DNA of 24,262 nucleotides from Chitinophagaceae bacterium UBA7600 (GTDB taxonomy: Bacteria; Bacteroidota; Bacteroidia; Chitinophagales; Chitinophagaceae), in NCBI GenBank assembly GCA_002478885.1, contig DLKC01000049.1, positions 1-24,262 on the forward strand. The letters run 5' to 3'. Below the pieces are notes generated by a model. That model made no database searches and was not told the origin of the DNA. It saw only the letters and a list, made by a program, of their open reading frames with translations. The position numbers and the translations under genes are program-made. Positions 16,254-24,059 of the stretch are shown one piece after another. Numbering within the stretch: the stretch's first letter is position 1; each line of letters starts with the position of its first letter.

Positions 16254-16838
16254 ATGAAAAACCTGATCAACCCAATGCTGGCCGTGCTGCTTATATCAGT
16301 TGCTTCCTGCACAAAGGCACCCTTGCAAACACCTGCAACCGCAAATACGGCATCAAATGACGAAGCAGCATCGCCTGGCCAGGAATTTTATGTCGGACAG
16401 CATTATGGCGGAGGCGTTATCTTTTTTCTTGACAGCACCAAACTGCATGGGCTTATCGCCGATACTGTTGACCTGGGAAGTTATTCCTGGTACAATGGTA
16501 TTTACCTGCTTACCGATGCACAATCAACCCGTATTGGCGCGGGACACAAAAACACCAAAAGAATTGTTTTGGCTCAAGGCAAAAACGGCAGCTATGCTGC
16601 GCTGGAATGTACAAAATCAAAACACAGCGGTTACTCAGACTGGTTCCTGCCATCGAAAGATGAGTTAAATAAAATGTACCGGTTGCGGTATGTAATCGGG
16701 GGCTTTACCAACAATGTTTACTGGAGTTCCAGCGAAGACTACGATCATAGTTCCTGGCTCGAGGCTTTTGCAAACGGCAAGCAGGGAACAGACTTCAAAA
16801 GCGAAAGCTATTTCGTTCGTGCAGCAAGATCCTTCTAG
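16254..16838 (+). CDS. DUF1566 (Lcl C-terminal-like) lipoprotein
   Basis: A 194-aa exported lipoprotein. MKNLINPMLAVLLISVASC is the signal with Cys19, followed by a Thr/Ala/Asn-rich linker to ~residue 45. The remainder is a DUF1566 domain: GQHYGGGVIFFLDSTKLHGLIA, then GYSDWFLPSKDELNKMYR, VYWSSSEDYDHSSWLEAF and a final SYFVRAARSF. This C-type-lectin/FGE-like fold is often found in surface proteins of the phylum; the ligand is unknown. The ATG at 16254 is selected because it starts the signal peptide; the frame opens 11 codons upstream. It converges with the next gene and shares a terminator with it. Confidence 0.88.
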   Translation: MKNLINPMLAVLLISVASCTKAPLQTPATANTASNDEAASPGQEFYVGQHYGGGVIFFLDSTKLHGLIADTVDLGSYSWYNGIYLLTDAQSTRIGAGHKNTKRIVLAQGKNGSYAALECTKSKHSGYSDWFLPSKDELNKMYRLRYVIGGFTNNVYWSSSEDYDHSSWLEAFANGKQGTDFKSESYFVRAARSF

Positions 16839-16863
16839 ACAATTGACCTGATCATACAAAAGC

Positions 16864-16892
16864 AAAAGCCAACCCGCGATGGGTTGGCTTTT
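16864..16892. terminator. Bidirectional terminator between convergent genes
   Basis: AAAAGCCAACCC and GGGTTGGCTTTT form a perfect 12-bp stem with loop GCGAT. T-runs on both strands let it serve the DUF1566 gene (+) and the T9SS type A gene (-), whose stop is 31 nt beyond. Confidence 0.9.
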
Positions 16893-16922
16893 ATATGTTG
16901 GTTATTTCCGGGCCGCGTTGCT

Positions 16923-18416
16923 TTATTCCACTACCAGTTTCTGGGTGCTCACCTCTTTTCCCGATGTAATTGTTACGATGTAAATGCCCTTTTGAACAGA
17001 TGGAAGATCGACCCGTTGTGTGGTAGCTTCCATTTTATGCTGCAAAATGGTTTTGCCTGACATATCCGATAACCTGAGCATGATGCTGCCATTGTTCTTC
17101 CAGGCCGAAAGGTTAACGGTGAAATAAGACTTTGCAGGATTTGGCGCTATTACGAACGTTTTGTTGGCCGGTATAACCGCGTCTTCAGACTGGCTACTGG
17201 CTATTGTTTTTGTTTTTGGCGTACCGGAGAAAATCATTTCAAATTCATAAGGGCGGCCCGCCGCGTTGAGGCTAAGATCGTAGACCAGCCTGTTGCCGGC
17301 ACTTGCCAATGGGTTAAAGCTTCTCTGATAACTGTTAAGCGAGGCTGGATGCATTCCCGGAATACGTTGTACCAGGTTCTGCCCGTTAACACCCGTTGGC
17401 AATAAAGCCATCCGGTTGTTGATCGCTGAAACCGGCACAAGCTGCAGGCTTTGAGAGCAGGATGCGTCTGTATTCGTTACCCTGTAACTATAACTCCAGG
17501 AGTTGGTGGAGACGTCCCAGCTATCGAATTGAAAATAGCGTTGGGAGCCGTCTGAATAGTAATCCATTTTTGTCCTGGAGCTGTTATTCCAGACCTGGCT
17601 GGTTGCATCCCAAAACTGCTGCGCTGTAAAGAGCAGCCTGTTATTGTTATTATAGGATGCATTGTTGCGAAAGAAATTCACCCAATCTGAACCCGAAAGT
17701 ATCTGTCCCAGCGACTTTTTCGAAAGCGCGGTATTTTCTATGTAGTCGTTGTATGCCCTGCGAAACAAGATCCAGCGGCTCTCACCGATGCTCCAGAGAT
17801 AATCAATTGTTTTACCGTCACTGGTGTAATCGTAAGTCGTTTTACCATTGTTTAGCCAGGCACTGTTGCTCCATACCTGGAATACCGAAGACGATACGCG
17901 GTTCCTGTCATCATAAGATAGCAGGCTGCGCTGGATTCTCTGCCATTGTTCATTTGAATAAAGATCAAATTCACTTGTAACTGATCTGCCCAGTGCATCA
18001 AGGCTTTCCCAGAGTTTATAACTGTTTATCCAGGTGCCGGAGCCCGGATCCCAGTTTTGATAAATATACGTTCGCTTCGTTCCCTGTTCGCTGGTAAAAA
18101 AAGTAGATTTGGAACTGTTTACCCATACACTGTTTGCCGCATCCCAACTCTGGTTAACGGTCTCCAGCAGTACCCCGTTATTGCCCGATGTATAACTGGA
18201 AAGCTGCGAATTGACCCATGACTGTGAACCCTGGTCCCAGGTGAAAGAATGCACGGAAGTAACGTCACAATTTGCATCACGTGTGAACACGTCAAGCGAA
18301 TTCTTCTGCCACACGCCGCCAGTTTTAGATTCGGAAATCATTGAATCTGTTGTTTGTGAAAAACTGGTTGCATTAAATGCGATAAAGCCAAGCAGGGCAA
18401 GCACATATTTTTTCAT
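16923..18416 (-). CDS. Secreted W-rich repeat protein with T9SS type A sorting domain
   Basis: A 497-aa extracellular protein. The signal peptide MKKYVLALLGFIAFNATSFS is followed by about nine degenerate repeats of ~29-31 residues (residues ~35-310) with two Trp positions, as in QSWDAANSVWVNSSKSTFF and QNWDPGSGTWINSYKLWE. The pattern recalls YD/RHS-like beta strands but is not a standard one. A linker (~315-410) leads to the type A sorting domain: IAPNPAKSYFTVNLS, MLRLSDMSGKTILQHKM, VQKGIYIVTITSG, QKLVVE. Export by T9SS and attachment to the surface are inferred from this domain. The start at 18416 fits the signal; a TTG at 18422 is not needed. TATTTTTC at 18490-18497 is a weak -7 candidate. 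Confidence 0.9.
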   Translation of the reverse strand: MKKYVLALLGFIAFNATSFSQTTDSMISESKTGGVWQKNSLDVFTRDANCDVTSVHSFTWDQGSQSWVNSQLSSYTSGNNGVLLETVNQSWDAANSVWVNSSKSTFFTSEQGTKRTYIYQNWDPGSGTWINSYKLWESLDALGRSVTSEFDLYSNEQWQRIQRSLLSYDDRNRVSSSVFQVWSNSAWLNNGKTTYDYTSDGKTIDYLWSIGESRWILFRRAYNDYIENTALSKKSLGQILSGSDWVNFFRNNASYNNNNRLLFTAQQFWDATSQVWNNSSRTKMDYYSDGSQRYFQFDSWDVSTNSWSYSYRVTNTDASCSQSLQLVPVSAINNRMALLPTGVNGQNLVQRIPGMHPASLNSYQRSFNPLASAGNRLVYDLSLNAAGRPYEFEMIFSGTPKTKTIASSQSEDAVIPANKTFVIAPNPAKSYFTVNLSAWKNNGSIMLRLSDMSGKTILQHKMEATTQRVDLPSVQKGIYIVTITSGKEVSTQKLVVE

Positions 18417-18560
18417 AAGCAATGATTGGTTAATGAAACAATTAGTTTTTGGTTATTGAGGGAAGTTAAAACATATTTCTGTCTGCAAAGAAAAATACGT
18501 ATGACCGGCTTACTTTGCCAGGCCGCGGTTGCGCTGCTATAACCAGTTACCAAATGCGCG

Positions 18561-18581
18561 ATGCCGGCTAGACCGGCACTA
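18561..18581 (+). repeat. Short hairpin repeat (TGCCGG/CCGGCA family), copy 2
   Basis: ATGCCGG-CTAGA-CCGGCACTA; 6-bp stem with a 5-nt loop. The stem and flanking bases equal copy 1 at 13399-13424, while the loop differs. It lies between the T9SS type A gene and the M29 peptidase gene. Confidence 0.6.
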
Positions 18582-18614
18582 TCGTGCAAGGAACGGTGGC
18601 ATGAAATGCTGCAG

Positions 18615-19835
18615 TTAGTCTAACAAAAATTCCCCGTTACTGTAGATGATCTTTTGTGACCCATCGGGCAGCGTTGCCGTTACAGTCCGGTTAGTTGTGC
18701 TCACAATATCGGTATGCACTTTCGGGCAGGCATTATAACCCATTTCTTTCCATTGCTCTTCTGTGATGGCGGCAATATTGCCGGGAAAGGAATCTTTATA
18801 CGCGTTACCGAGCGCAATGTGCGTATTGCCAAATTCGCCACCCATATTTTCATCAAACAAAGTGGTGGCCATGAATTTTGTAATGCGGGAATGCCGCCTG
18901 TCGGTAAGCGAAAACTCGCCGACTTTATCAGCATTGTCCTGCGCAATCATTTCTTTCAATGCGTCCTCATTTTCCGTAGCGGAAGACGCAACCACCACGC
19001 CATTTTCAAAAACAAGCGACACCCCGGCGATTCGCTTTCCAGAATAATATAAAGGTTGGTTGAAATTGATACGGCCTTGTGTGCCGCGCCAGTCGGGAGA
19101 AATAAATACCTCGAAGCTTGGAATGTTGCGCCCCGTGCCGCCCAGCCATTGGCGGTTCTTACCTAATCTGATCTCCAGGTCGGCATCAACGCCTTTTATG
19201 TGCAGCTTTTCTATCTGCAGGGCATCGAGTTTATGCTTTATGGTCTCAATCTCGGCCTGTATATTTTTCCATTTGGTTACCGGGTCATCTTCCCGCAGGT
19301 AACAGGCCTCAATGATCTGCTCCCAATATTCATCCAGTGGCAAGCCTGCTTCTTCTGCCGCTGATGCTGTACCATAAAGGCAGAGCGTCCATGACAGTTT
19401 ACCGGCCTGTTCTTTCTTTTCGCGCATAGCCATATAAGGAGCCCTTGCGCTGTTCATCATACTGATTCTCGCAGCAGGCAACCCTTCCAGCGCGTGAATA
19501 TCGGGATCAGAAATAATAAACAGGATATGATCGACACTGTCTACAACACCTTGCCAGTAAAGCTTTGGGAAGAAGGAAACCTGTTCATCACTGCCGTTTT
19601 CCAGCAGGAAACGCACGAGGCCATCCTGCCGGGTATTGTTGGGCTGGTAATGACTGATAAGGTTACCGCCCGCAGCATAAATTTCTTTAGCGATAGCCAT
19701 AAACAGGTCTTTCGCGCACTCCTGCCCTACCAGGAAAACGGTCTCCCCCTTGTTGATCCCTTTGCCGTTATTTAACCCGTAATGCACCATTACCTGCGCA
19801 TATTTTTTCAACATGTTTTCGTTGGGCATTGCCAT
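18615..19835 (-). CDS. M29 family metallo-aminopeptidase
   Basis: A 406-aa cytoplasmic peptidase of the thermophilic-metalloprotease family (AmpS/AmpT/PepS type), which removes N-terminal residues with two divalent metals. Candidate metal ligands are Glu242 in IPSFEVFISPDW, Glu307 in VGEFSLTD, His339 in GNTHIALGNAY, and His374/Asp376 in KVHTDIV. Their order and spacing resemble the family's E...E...H...H.D set, with a few extra residues before the first His. N-terminal ~1-200 is the lid/dimerisation domain. The start at 19835 is an ATG; the frame opens upstream at a TTG (19859), and 19829 is an alternative. It lies alone on the minus strand, beside the long non-coding stretch. Confidence 0.93.
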   Translation of the reverse strand: MAMPNENMLKKYAQVMVHYGLNNGKGINKGETVFLVGQECAKDLFMAIAKEIYAAGGNLISHYQPNNTRQDGLVRFLLENGSDEQVSFFPKLYWQGVVDSVDHILFIISDPDIHALEGLPAARISMMNSARAPYMAMREKKEQAGKLSWTLCLYGTASAAEEAGLPLDEYWEQIIEACYLREDDPVTKWKNIQAEIETIKHKLDALQIEKLHIKGVDADLEIRLGKNRQWLGGTGRNIPSFEVFISPDWRGTQGRINFNQPLYYSGKRIAGVSLVFENGVVVASSATENEDALKEMIAQDNADKVGEFSLTDRRHSRITKFMATTLFDENMGGEFGNTHIALGNAYKDSFPGNIAAITEEQWKEMGYNACPKVHTDIVSTTNRTVTATLPDGSQKIIYSNGEFLLD

Positions 19836-19937
19836 AGTGTTTGTTTTTGAACAGCACAATATTATTTAACTAATAAAACAAAAACAAGACAAGCTGTTGT
19901 AATGGCGGGATAATTTTTATGTACCCGGGTTAAGCAC

Positions 19938-19950
19938 AGGCATAATGCCT
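19938..19950. repeat. 13-bp palindrome
   Basis: AGGCAT-A-ATGCCT is perfectly symmetric around one base, as in dimeric-regulator operators. It lies ~103 bp upstream of the M29 peptidase start; no regulator is implied by the sequence. Confidence 0.4.
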
Positions 19951-19963
19951 TGTTGCGCGCTTC

Positions 19964-19987
19964 ATCCCGGGAGAAATGATCCGGGAT
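19964..19987. other. Hairpin in non-coding DNA
   Basis: ATCCCGG and CCGGGAT form a perfect 7-bp stem around a 10-nt loop. No T-run follows on either strand, so it is not a typical terminator. Confidence 0.45.
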
Positions 19988-20206
19988 CGCCCAATTCCAC
20001 TACAACGCTTTATTGAACAGGTTGCTTTGTGTTAAAGGCAATGCCGGTTATCATTGAACCAAGGCACCGCGATTGTAACAACAGCATCTGCCAGGCTGCT
20101 GTGCGGTAGTTTATCAATCGGGGTTGAAGAGCCGCGTGCCGGCACCAGGTTTTCAACTAACCGTAAATGATGTGCCAGGAGCCAGAATGACATGCTGCAG
20201 GGCTAT

Positions 20207-20261
20207 TGACCAACTCCCTACCAACCATCTACCAAGTATGTACCAAGTAAGCACCAGGTAA
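20207..20261 (+). repeat. 11-bp tandem direct repeat array (five units)
   Basis: Five consecutive 11-mers carry ACCAAC, ACCAAC, ACCAAG, ACCAAG and ACCAGG at the same offset, for example CTACCAAGTAT followed by GTACCAAGTAA. The phase is one helical turn, so the cores face the same side of the DNA. It lies ~390 bp upstream of dapB. A protein-binding array is possible, but no binding protein is identified. Confidence 0.7.
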
Positions 20262-20479
20262 AGCCTGAGAAAAAACGGGTAGAATTGTTGTTTTGTTTAA
20301 GTACTCCATGAATCGCCCTTCAACAAAAACTGACAAAATGGAAGGAGATGCGATGGGTTATTAAAACAGGATGACACACAAAACAGGTGCAACAATTGCC
20401 GCAGCAATTTCATTAAGTACCATACTATCTGAGGTGATGCGCTGAACATGTCATCAACCGGCCGCCAATGGATGCACCA

Positions 20480-20499
20480 GCACAAGTGTGCGACGCAAC
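20480..20499 (-). repeat. Dispersed repeat motif, solitary copy G
   Basis: GCACAAGTGTGCGACGCAAC is the reverse complement of the consensus with one mismatch. It lies upstream of dapB, at the right end of the block that begins with copy F, and in the opposite orientation to F. Confidence 0.75.
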
Positions 20500-20649
20500 C
20501 GGCGTTGCCATGAAATTATGGGCCGGCAACCACGCTTTTATTCTGCGCAGGAAAAATCCGGCGAATCGTAGAAAAGTTTCGAAGGGTAAGCAAAGAATAT
20601 TTTTTTACTTTGCCGCATCGGCTTTTAGCATACAATAATACAAGACAAC

Positions 20650-21366
20650 ATGAAAATTGCGTTGATCGGTTATGGGAAAATGGGTAGGGCTATTGAAGAG
20701 ATCGCTTTACAGAAAGGGCACGAGATCGTACTTAGGGTGGGTATTGAAAACCTGGAAGATTTTACGGCTGACAACGTGCAGCAGGCCGACGTAGCTATTG
20801 AATTCACTTCTCCCGAAAGCGCCAGGGAAAATATTCTTAAATGCCTGGCATGCGGCGTGGCCGTGGTGAGTGGTTCAACAGGCTGGCTGGCAGAAATGCC
20901 CGTGGTAACAAAAGCCTGCGAACAACACAACGGCGCATTTCTTTATGCAAGCAATTTCAGCATTGGCGTAAACCTTTTCTTTGAGTTGAATAACTACCTC
21001 GCTGGTCTTATGCGCGCCCATGAAGATTATGATGTGATGCTGGAAGAAATACACCATACCCAAAAGAAGGATGCGCCAAGCGGTACCGCCATCACACTTG
21101 CCGAACAGGTGATGAAAAGCATACCGTCAAAGAAACAATGGGTTAATCATATAAGTGATAATACAGAAGACCTGGAAATCATCAGTGAACGGATTGACCC
21201 TGCACCGGGAACGCACAAGATCAAATACAGCTCTGCTATTGATGACATCGAAATCATTCACACCGCACACAGCCGGAAAGGTTTTGCGGCCGGGGCGGTA
21301 CTGGCGGCTGAATTTATTTATGGAAAAAAAGGTATTTTTAGCATGAAAGATGTTTTGAGCCTTTAA
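20650..21366 (+). CDS. dapB: 4-hydroxy-tetrahydrodipicolinate reductase
   Basis: A 238-aa cytoplasmic enzyme that reduces 4-hydroxy-tetrahydrodipicolinate with NAD(P)H in the diaminopimelate/lysine pathway, which feeds peptidoglycan. The Rossmann motif GYGKMG is at residues 7-12. IEFTSPE and GSTGW are dinucleotide-site segments. The catalytic segment EIHHTQKKDAPSGTA places His135 and Lys139 at the positions of the E. coli proton donor His159 and Lys163. It is shorter than the 273-aa E. coli enzyme, as usual for Bacteroidota. The next gene begins 6 nt after its stop, so dapB and the sensor kinase are probably cotranscribed. Confidence 0.97.
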   Translation: MKIALIGYGKMGRAIEEIALQKGHEIVLRVGIENLEDFTADNVQQADVAIEFTSPESARENILKCLACGVAVVSGSTGWLAEMPVVTKACEQHNGAFLYASNFSIGVNLFFELNNYLAGLMRAHEDYDVMLEEIHHTQKKDAPSGTAITLAEQVMKSIPSKKQWVNHISDNTEDLEIISERIDPAPGTHKIKYSSAIDDIEIIHTAHSRKGFAAGAVLAAEFIYGKKGIFSMKDVLSL

Positions 21367-21372
21367 ACAAAT

Positions 21373-23178
21373 ATGAATACCAGGCATAGCCCTTTATTAT
21401 TATTGTCCTTTATCCTTTTTACTGCACATGCACAAACTGTAAATGTAGACAGTCTTAAAAAGGTAGTAGCAAACCCATCTGATTATAAAGCGCTGATTGA
21501 TGCGAGCAAGAGCTTATCCGTTCAACTGAATAAAGTAAGTTTCGACGACAAGATCAGCATTGCCGGTAAAGGCCTTGCTGCGGCGCTTCAGCAAAAAGAT
21601 ACCGCCAATGCCGGCATCCTCTACCACAGCCTTGGCACAGCATTTTATTTCTCCGGCAGGTTCGACAGTGCTGCGGCCTGTTATTACAAGGGGGTTGATT
21701 TTCTTACCCGCACCAACCAGTTAAGCGAACTGGCCTCGCTCTATAACGACCTTGGCAAATTATACAGGAAGATTGGTCCATACAGCCGCTCACATGAATT
21801 CTATAACAGGGCGCTTGCCATGTACACAAAATTGAAAGACAAATCGGGCATTGCCACCATTTACAATGAAGCCGGTGTGCTCGACGAATATGAAGGCCAT
21901 TTTGAAGATGCCATTAAAAGCTATAAAGCCTCACTGACATTGTGCAAAGAGCTAAACGACAAGGTCGGAATCGCCTATGCCTATAATTTTATCGCAGGGG
22001 CCAGCGTTCAGCAGGGGAAATTTGACGAAGCTGAGCAATACAACACGCTTGCTTTACAAATAAGGGAAGAACTGAAAGACTCTTTTACAATCGCGTTAAC
22101 CTTTACTGATTTCGGAAGTATTTATTCAGCCCAGAAAAAATACAGCCAGGCAGAGGATAGTTATCTTAAAAGTAATGCCGTTGCTGAGAAGATTGGCTAT
22201 CCGGACCTCTTAAGAAACAACTATTCGGAGCTTTCCAATATTGCCAGGGCGCAAAATGATTATAAGAAAGCACTGGAATATTTCAGCAAAGCTGCATCTT
22301 ACAAAGACTCCATTTATAAAACGGAAAGCAGCCGGCAGGTAGAAGAACTCTCCGCGAAATATGAAACCGCTGAAAAGGAAAAACAGATACAGCAACAGCA
22401 ATTTGAAATAGCCAGCCGCAATTACTGGATCATAGCCATCTCGGCATTGATGATCTTAGGCGCCCTGCTTACCTACTCATTTTACCGGCGCTACCAACTG
22501 AAACAGCAGGCCCGGCTGCAACGGGAAATACAGACACAGCAGGAAATGGCGACAAAGGCCATTATTGAAGCAGAGGAAAAAGAAAGAAAAAGAATTGCCG
22601 GCGACCTGCATGATGGCGTTGGTCAAATGATGAGCGCGGCAAAGATGAACCTGTCTGCCATCGAAAACAGCATCAGTTTCTCCAGCGAAGAACAGAAGAC
22701 CAATTTTGACAAAGTGGTCACCCTTATTGATGACAGCTGTAAAGAGGTGCGCAATGTATCGCATAACATGATGCCGAATGCGCTGATCAAATCAGGGCTG
22801 GCCAGCGCTGTCAGGGAGTTCACCGATAAGATCAACAAGAACAGCCTGGTTATTAACCTTAGCACCGAAGGACTTGACCAACGCTTTGACGCAAATACTG
22901 AAACGGTGTTATACCGCATCATCCAGGAATGCGTGAATAATGTTATAAAACACGCGCAAGCCAGTGAACTTGACATTTCGCTTATTAAAGATGAGGAAGG
23001 GATCAGCGCTACCATAGAAGACAATGGCCGGGGCTTTGTAGTAGCAGAAGCCTCCGCATTCAAAGGCATAGGACTGCAAAACATTAAAAGCAGGGTAGAG
23101 TTTTTGAAAGGGTCAGTTGAATGGAACAGTGCACCAGGCAGCGGTACGCTGGTGGCAATACATGTTCCCGCGGCCTGA
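21373..23178 (+). CDS. TPR-containing sensor histidine kinase (HisKA_3/NarX-type)
   Basis: A 601-aa membrane kinase. The signal peptide MNTRHSPLLLLSFILFTAHA sends residues ~21-349 to the periplasm, where about six tetratricopeptide repeats occur (GILYHSLGTAFYFSGRFDSA, ASLYNDLGKLYRKIG, ATIYNEAGVLDEYEGHFEDA and similar). A transmembrane helix spans ~351-371, followed by a Gln/Glu-rich coiled coil. The dimerisation/phosphoacceptor domain has ERKRIAGDLHDGVGQ with His413. The HATPase domain shows an N-box QECVNNVIKHAQ (~518-529), DNGRGF and GIGLQNIKSRVE. All catalytic motifs are present. It starts 6 nt after dapB, and its likely partner regulator follows after 222 nt. The stimulus is unknown; TPRs suggest sensing through a protein partner. 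Confidence 0.95.
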   Translation: MNTRHSPLLLLSFILFTAHAQTVNVDSLKKVVANPSDYKALIDASKSLSVQLNKVSFDDKISIAGKGLAAALQQKDTANAGILYHSLGTAFYFSGRFDSAAACYYKGVDFLTRTNQLSELASLYNDLGKLYRKIGPYSRSHEFYNRALAMYTKLKDKSGIATIYNEAGVLDEYEGHFEDAIKSYKASLTLCKELNDKVGIAYAYNFIAGASVQQGKFDEAEQYNTLALQIREELKDSFTIALTFTDFGSIYSAQKKYSQAEDSYLKSNAVAEKIGYPDLLRNNYSELSNIARAQNDYKKALEYFSKAASYKDSIYKTESSRQVEELSAKYETAEKEKQIQQQQFEIASRNYWIIAISALMILGALLTYSFYRRYQLKQQARLQREIQTQQEMATKAIIEAEEKERKRIAGDLHDGVGQMMSAAKMNLSAIENSISFSSEEQKTNFDKVVTLIDDSCKEVRNVSHNMMPNALIKSGLASAVREFTDKINKNSLVINLSTEGLDQRFDANTETVLYRIIQECVNNVIKHAQASELDISLIKDEEGISATIEDNGRGFVVAEASAFKGIGLQNIKSRVEFLKGSVEWNSAPGSGTLVAIHVPAA

Positions 23179-23400
23179 CCGTAACAACGTTAAATAATTT
23201 TTGCAAAAAAATACCGGCACAGTCTTGTGTAAAAGATAAAAACCCATCATCAAAGTGGAGCACATTAAACATTCATCATAAAATCGCTAAAAAATGCCGG
23301 CAATACCGCGAAGAGGCTTAAAAAAAACCACGTGTAACCGGTTTCATAATTTACCAGCGAAAAAAATACTATTATTACATATTCAATATTCGGTCACAAG

Positions 23401-24051
23401 ATGAAAAACGGGAAAATAAATATAGCCGTCACAGACGATCACCAGATTGTGATCGATGGCATTAAATCCTTACTGGAAGATCATCCCTGTTTTAAAATTG
23501 TTTATTGCAGCACGTCTGCCAGGCAGATGCTTCAGCAGCTACAACAGCTGCAGGTTGACATCCTGCTCACCGACATCATGATGCCTGATATGAACGGGCA
23601 ACAACTCGCCAAGGAAGTAAGGAAACAATTCCCCCATATCAAAATTCTTGCATTAAGCATGAGTGGCCAGGGCGATATTGTGAATGAGATGATCAATGAT
23701 GCTGACATAGCGGGATATGTATTGAAGAATATCGGCAAAGAAGACCTCACCAATGCCATTCTTAAAATTGCCAAGGGTGGCATCTATTTCAGCGAAGAAG
23801 TGCTGGATGAACTGACCCGCTTCAGCAATATGCGCAAGCAGAATGAGGAAGCCCATCTTACACAGCGAGAAGTGGAAATAATCGGGCTTATCGAAAAAGA
23901 ATTATCCAACAAAGAAATAGCCGACAGCCTTTTCATCAGTGAACGCACGGTTGAAACCCATCGCAAGAACATCTTCCGCAAAACAAAAACGAGCACGGTA
24001 ATCGGGCTCGTTAAATATGCTTATGAACATAAACTTATTGCAGTGAACTAA
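23401..24051 (+). CDS. NarL/LuxR-family response regulator
   Basis: A 216-aa transcription regulator, probably phosphorylated by the adjacent TPR kinase. The receiver domain (1-~125) has the acidic pair Asp12/Asp13, phospho-acceptor Asp58 in LLTDIMMPDMNG, Ser86 in place of the usual Thr/Ser, and Lys109 in GYVLKN. A linker leads to a LuxR-type helix-turn-helix (~150-216): LTQREVEIIGLIEKELSNKEIADSLFISERTVETHRKNI. Receiver and output domains are intact. The 222-nt gap to the kinase contains no obvious terminator, so cotranscription is possible. The HisKA_3 kinase and NarL-type regulator match as a known pairing. Confidence 0.96.
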   Translation: MKNGKINIAVTDDHQIVIDGIKSLLEDHPCFKIVYCSTSARQMLQQLQQLQVDILLTDIMMPDMNGQQLAKEVRKQFPHIKILALSMSGQGDIVNEMINDADIAGYVLKNIGKEDLTNAILKIAKGGIYFSEEVLDELTRFSNMRKQNEEAHLTQREVEIIGLIEKELSNKEIADSLFISERTVETHRKNIFRKTKTSTVIGLVKYAYEHKLIAVN

Positions 24052-24059
24052 AGGCCGGG

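Larger units (their letters stand above)
19836..20649. other. Long non-coding interval between the M29 peptidase and dapB genes
   Basis: This 814-nt gap holds the divergent promoter regions of both genes, a palindrome (19938-19950), a 7-bp-stem hairpin (19964-19987), an 11-bp periodic array (20207-20261) and repeat copy G (20480-20499). The only sizable frame (20297-20485, minus) has no recognisable domain, begins inside the repeat and is rejected. A TACTTTGC element at 20606-20613, 37 nt before the dapB ATG, may be its -7 region. Confidence 0.7.

Noticed and set aside
16051..16257. 68-aa open frame before the DUF1566 gene
   Set aside because: Begins within repeat copy F, has no domain or signal peptide, and overlaps the start of the lipoprotein gene.
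20297..20485. 62-aa minus-strand open frame in the gap upstream of dapB
   Set aside because: Starts inside repeat copy G and its composition (Cys/Trp/Leu-rich, no pattern) looks like translated non-coding DNA.
23325..23340. parS site (CCACGTGTAAC)
   Set aside because: Only one half resembles GTTTCACGTGAAAC; other CACGTG occurrences (around 4930, 9739 and 18290) lie in genes and lack the flanking symmetry.
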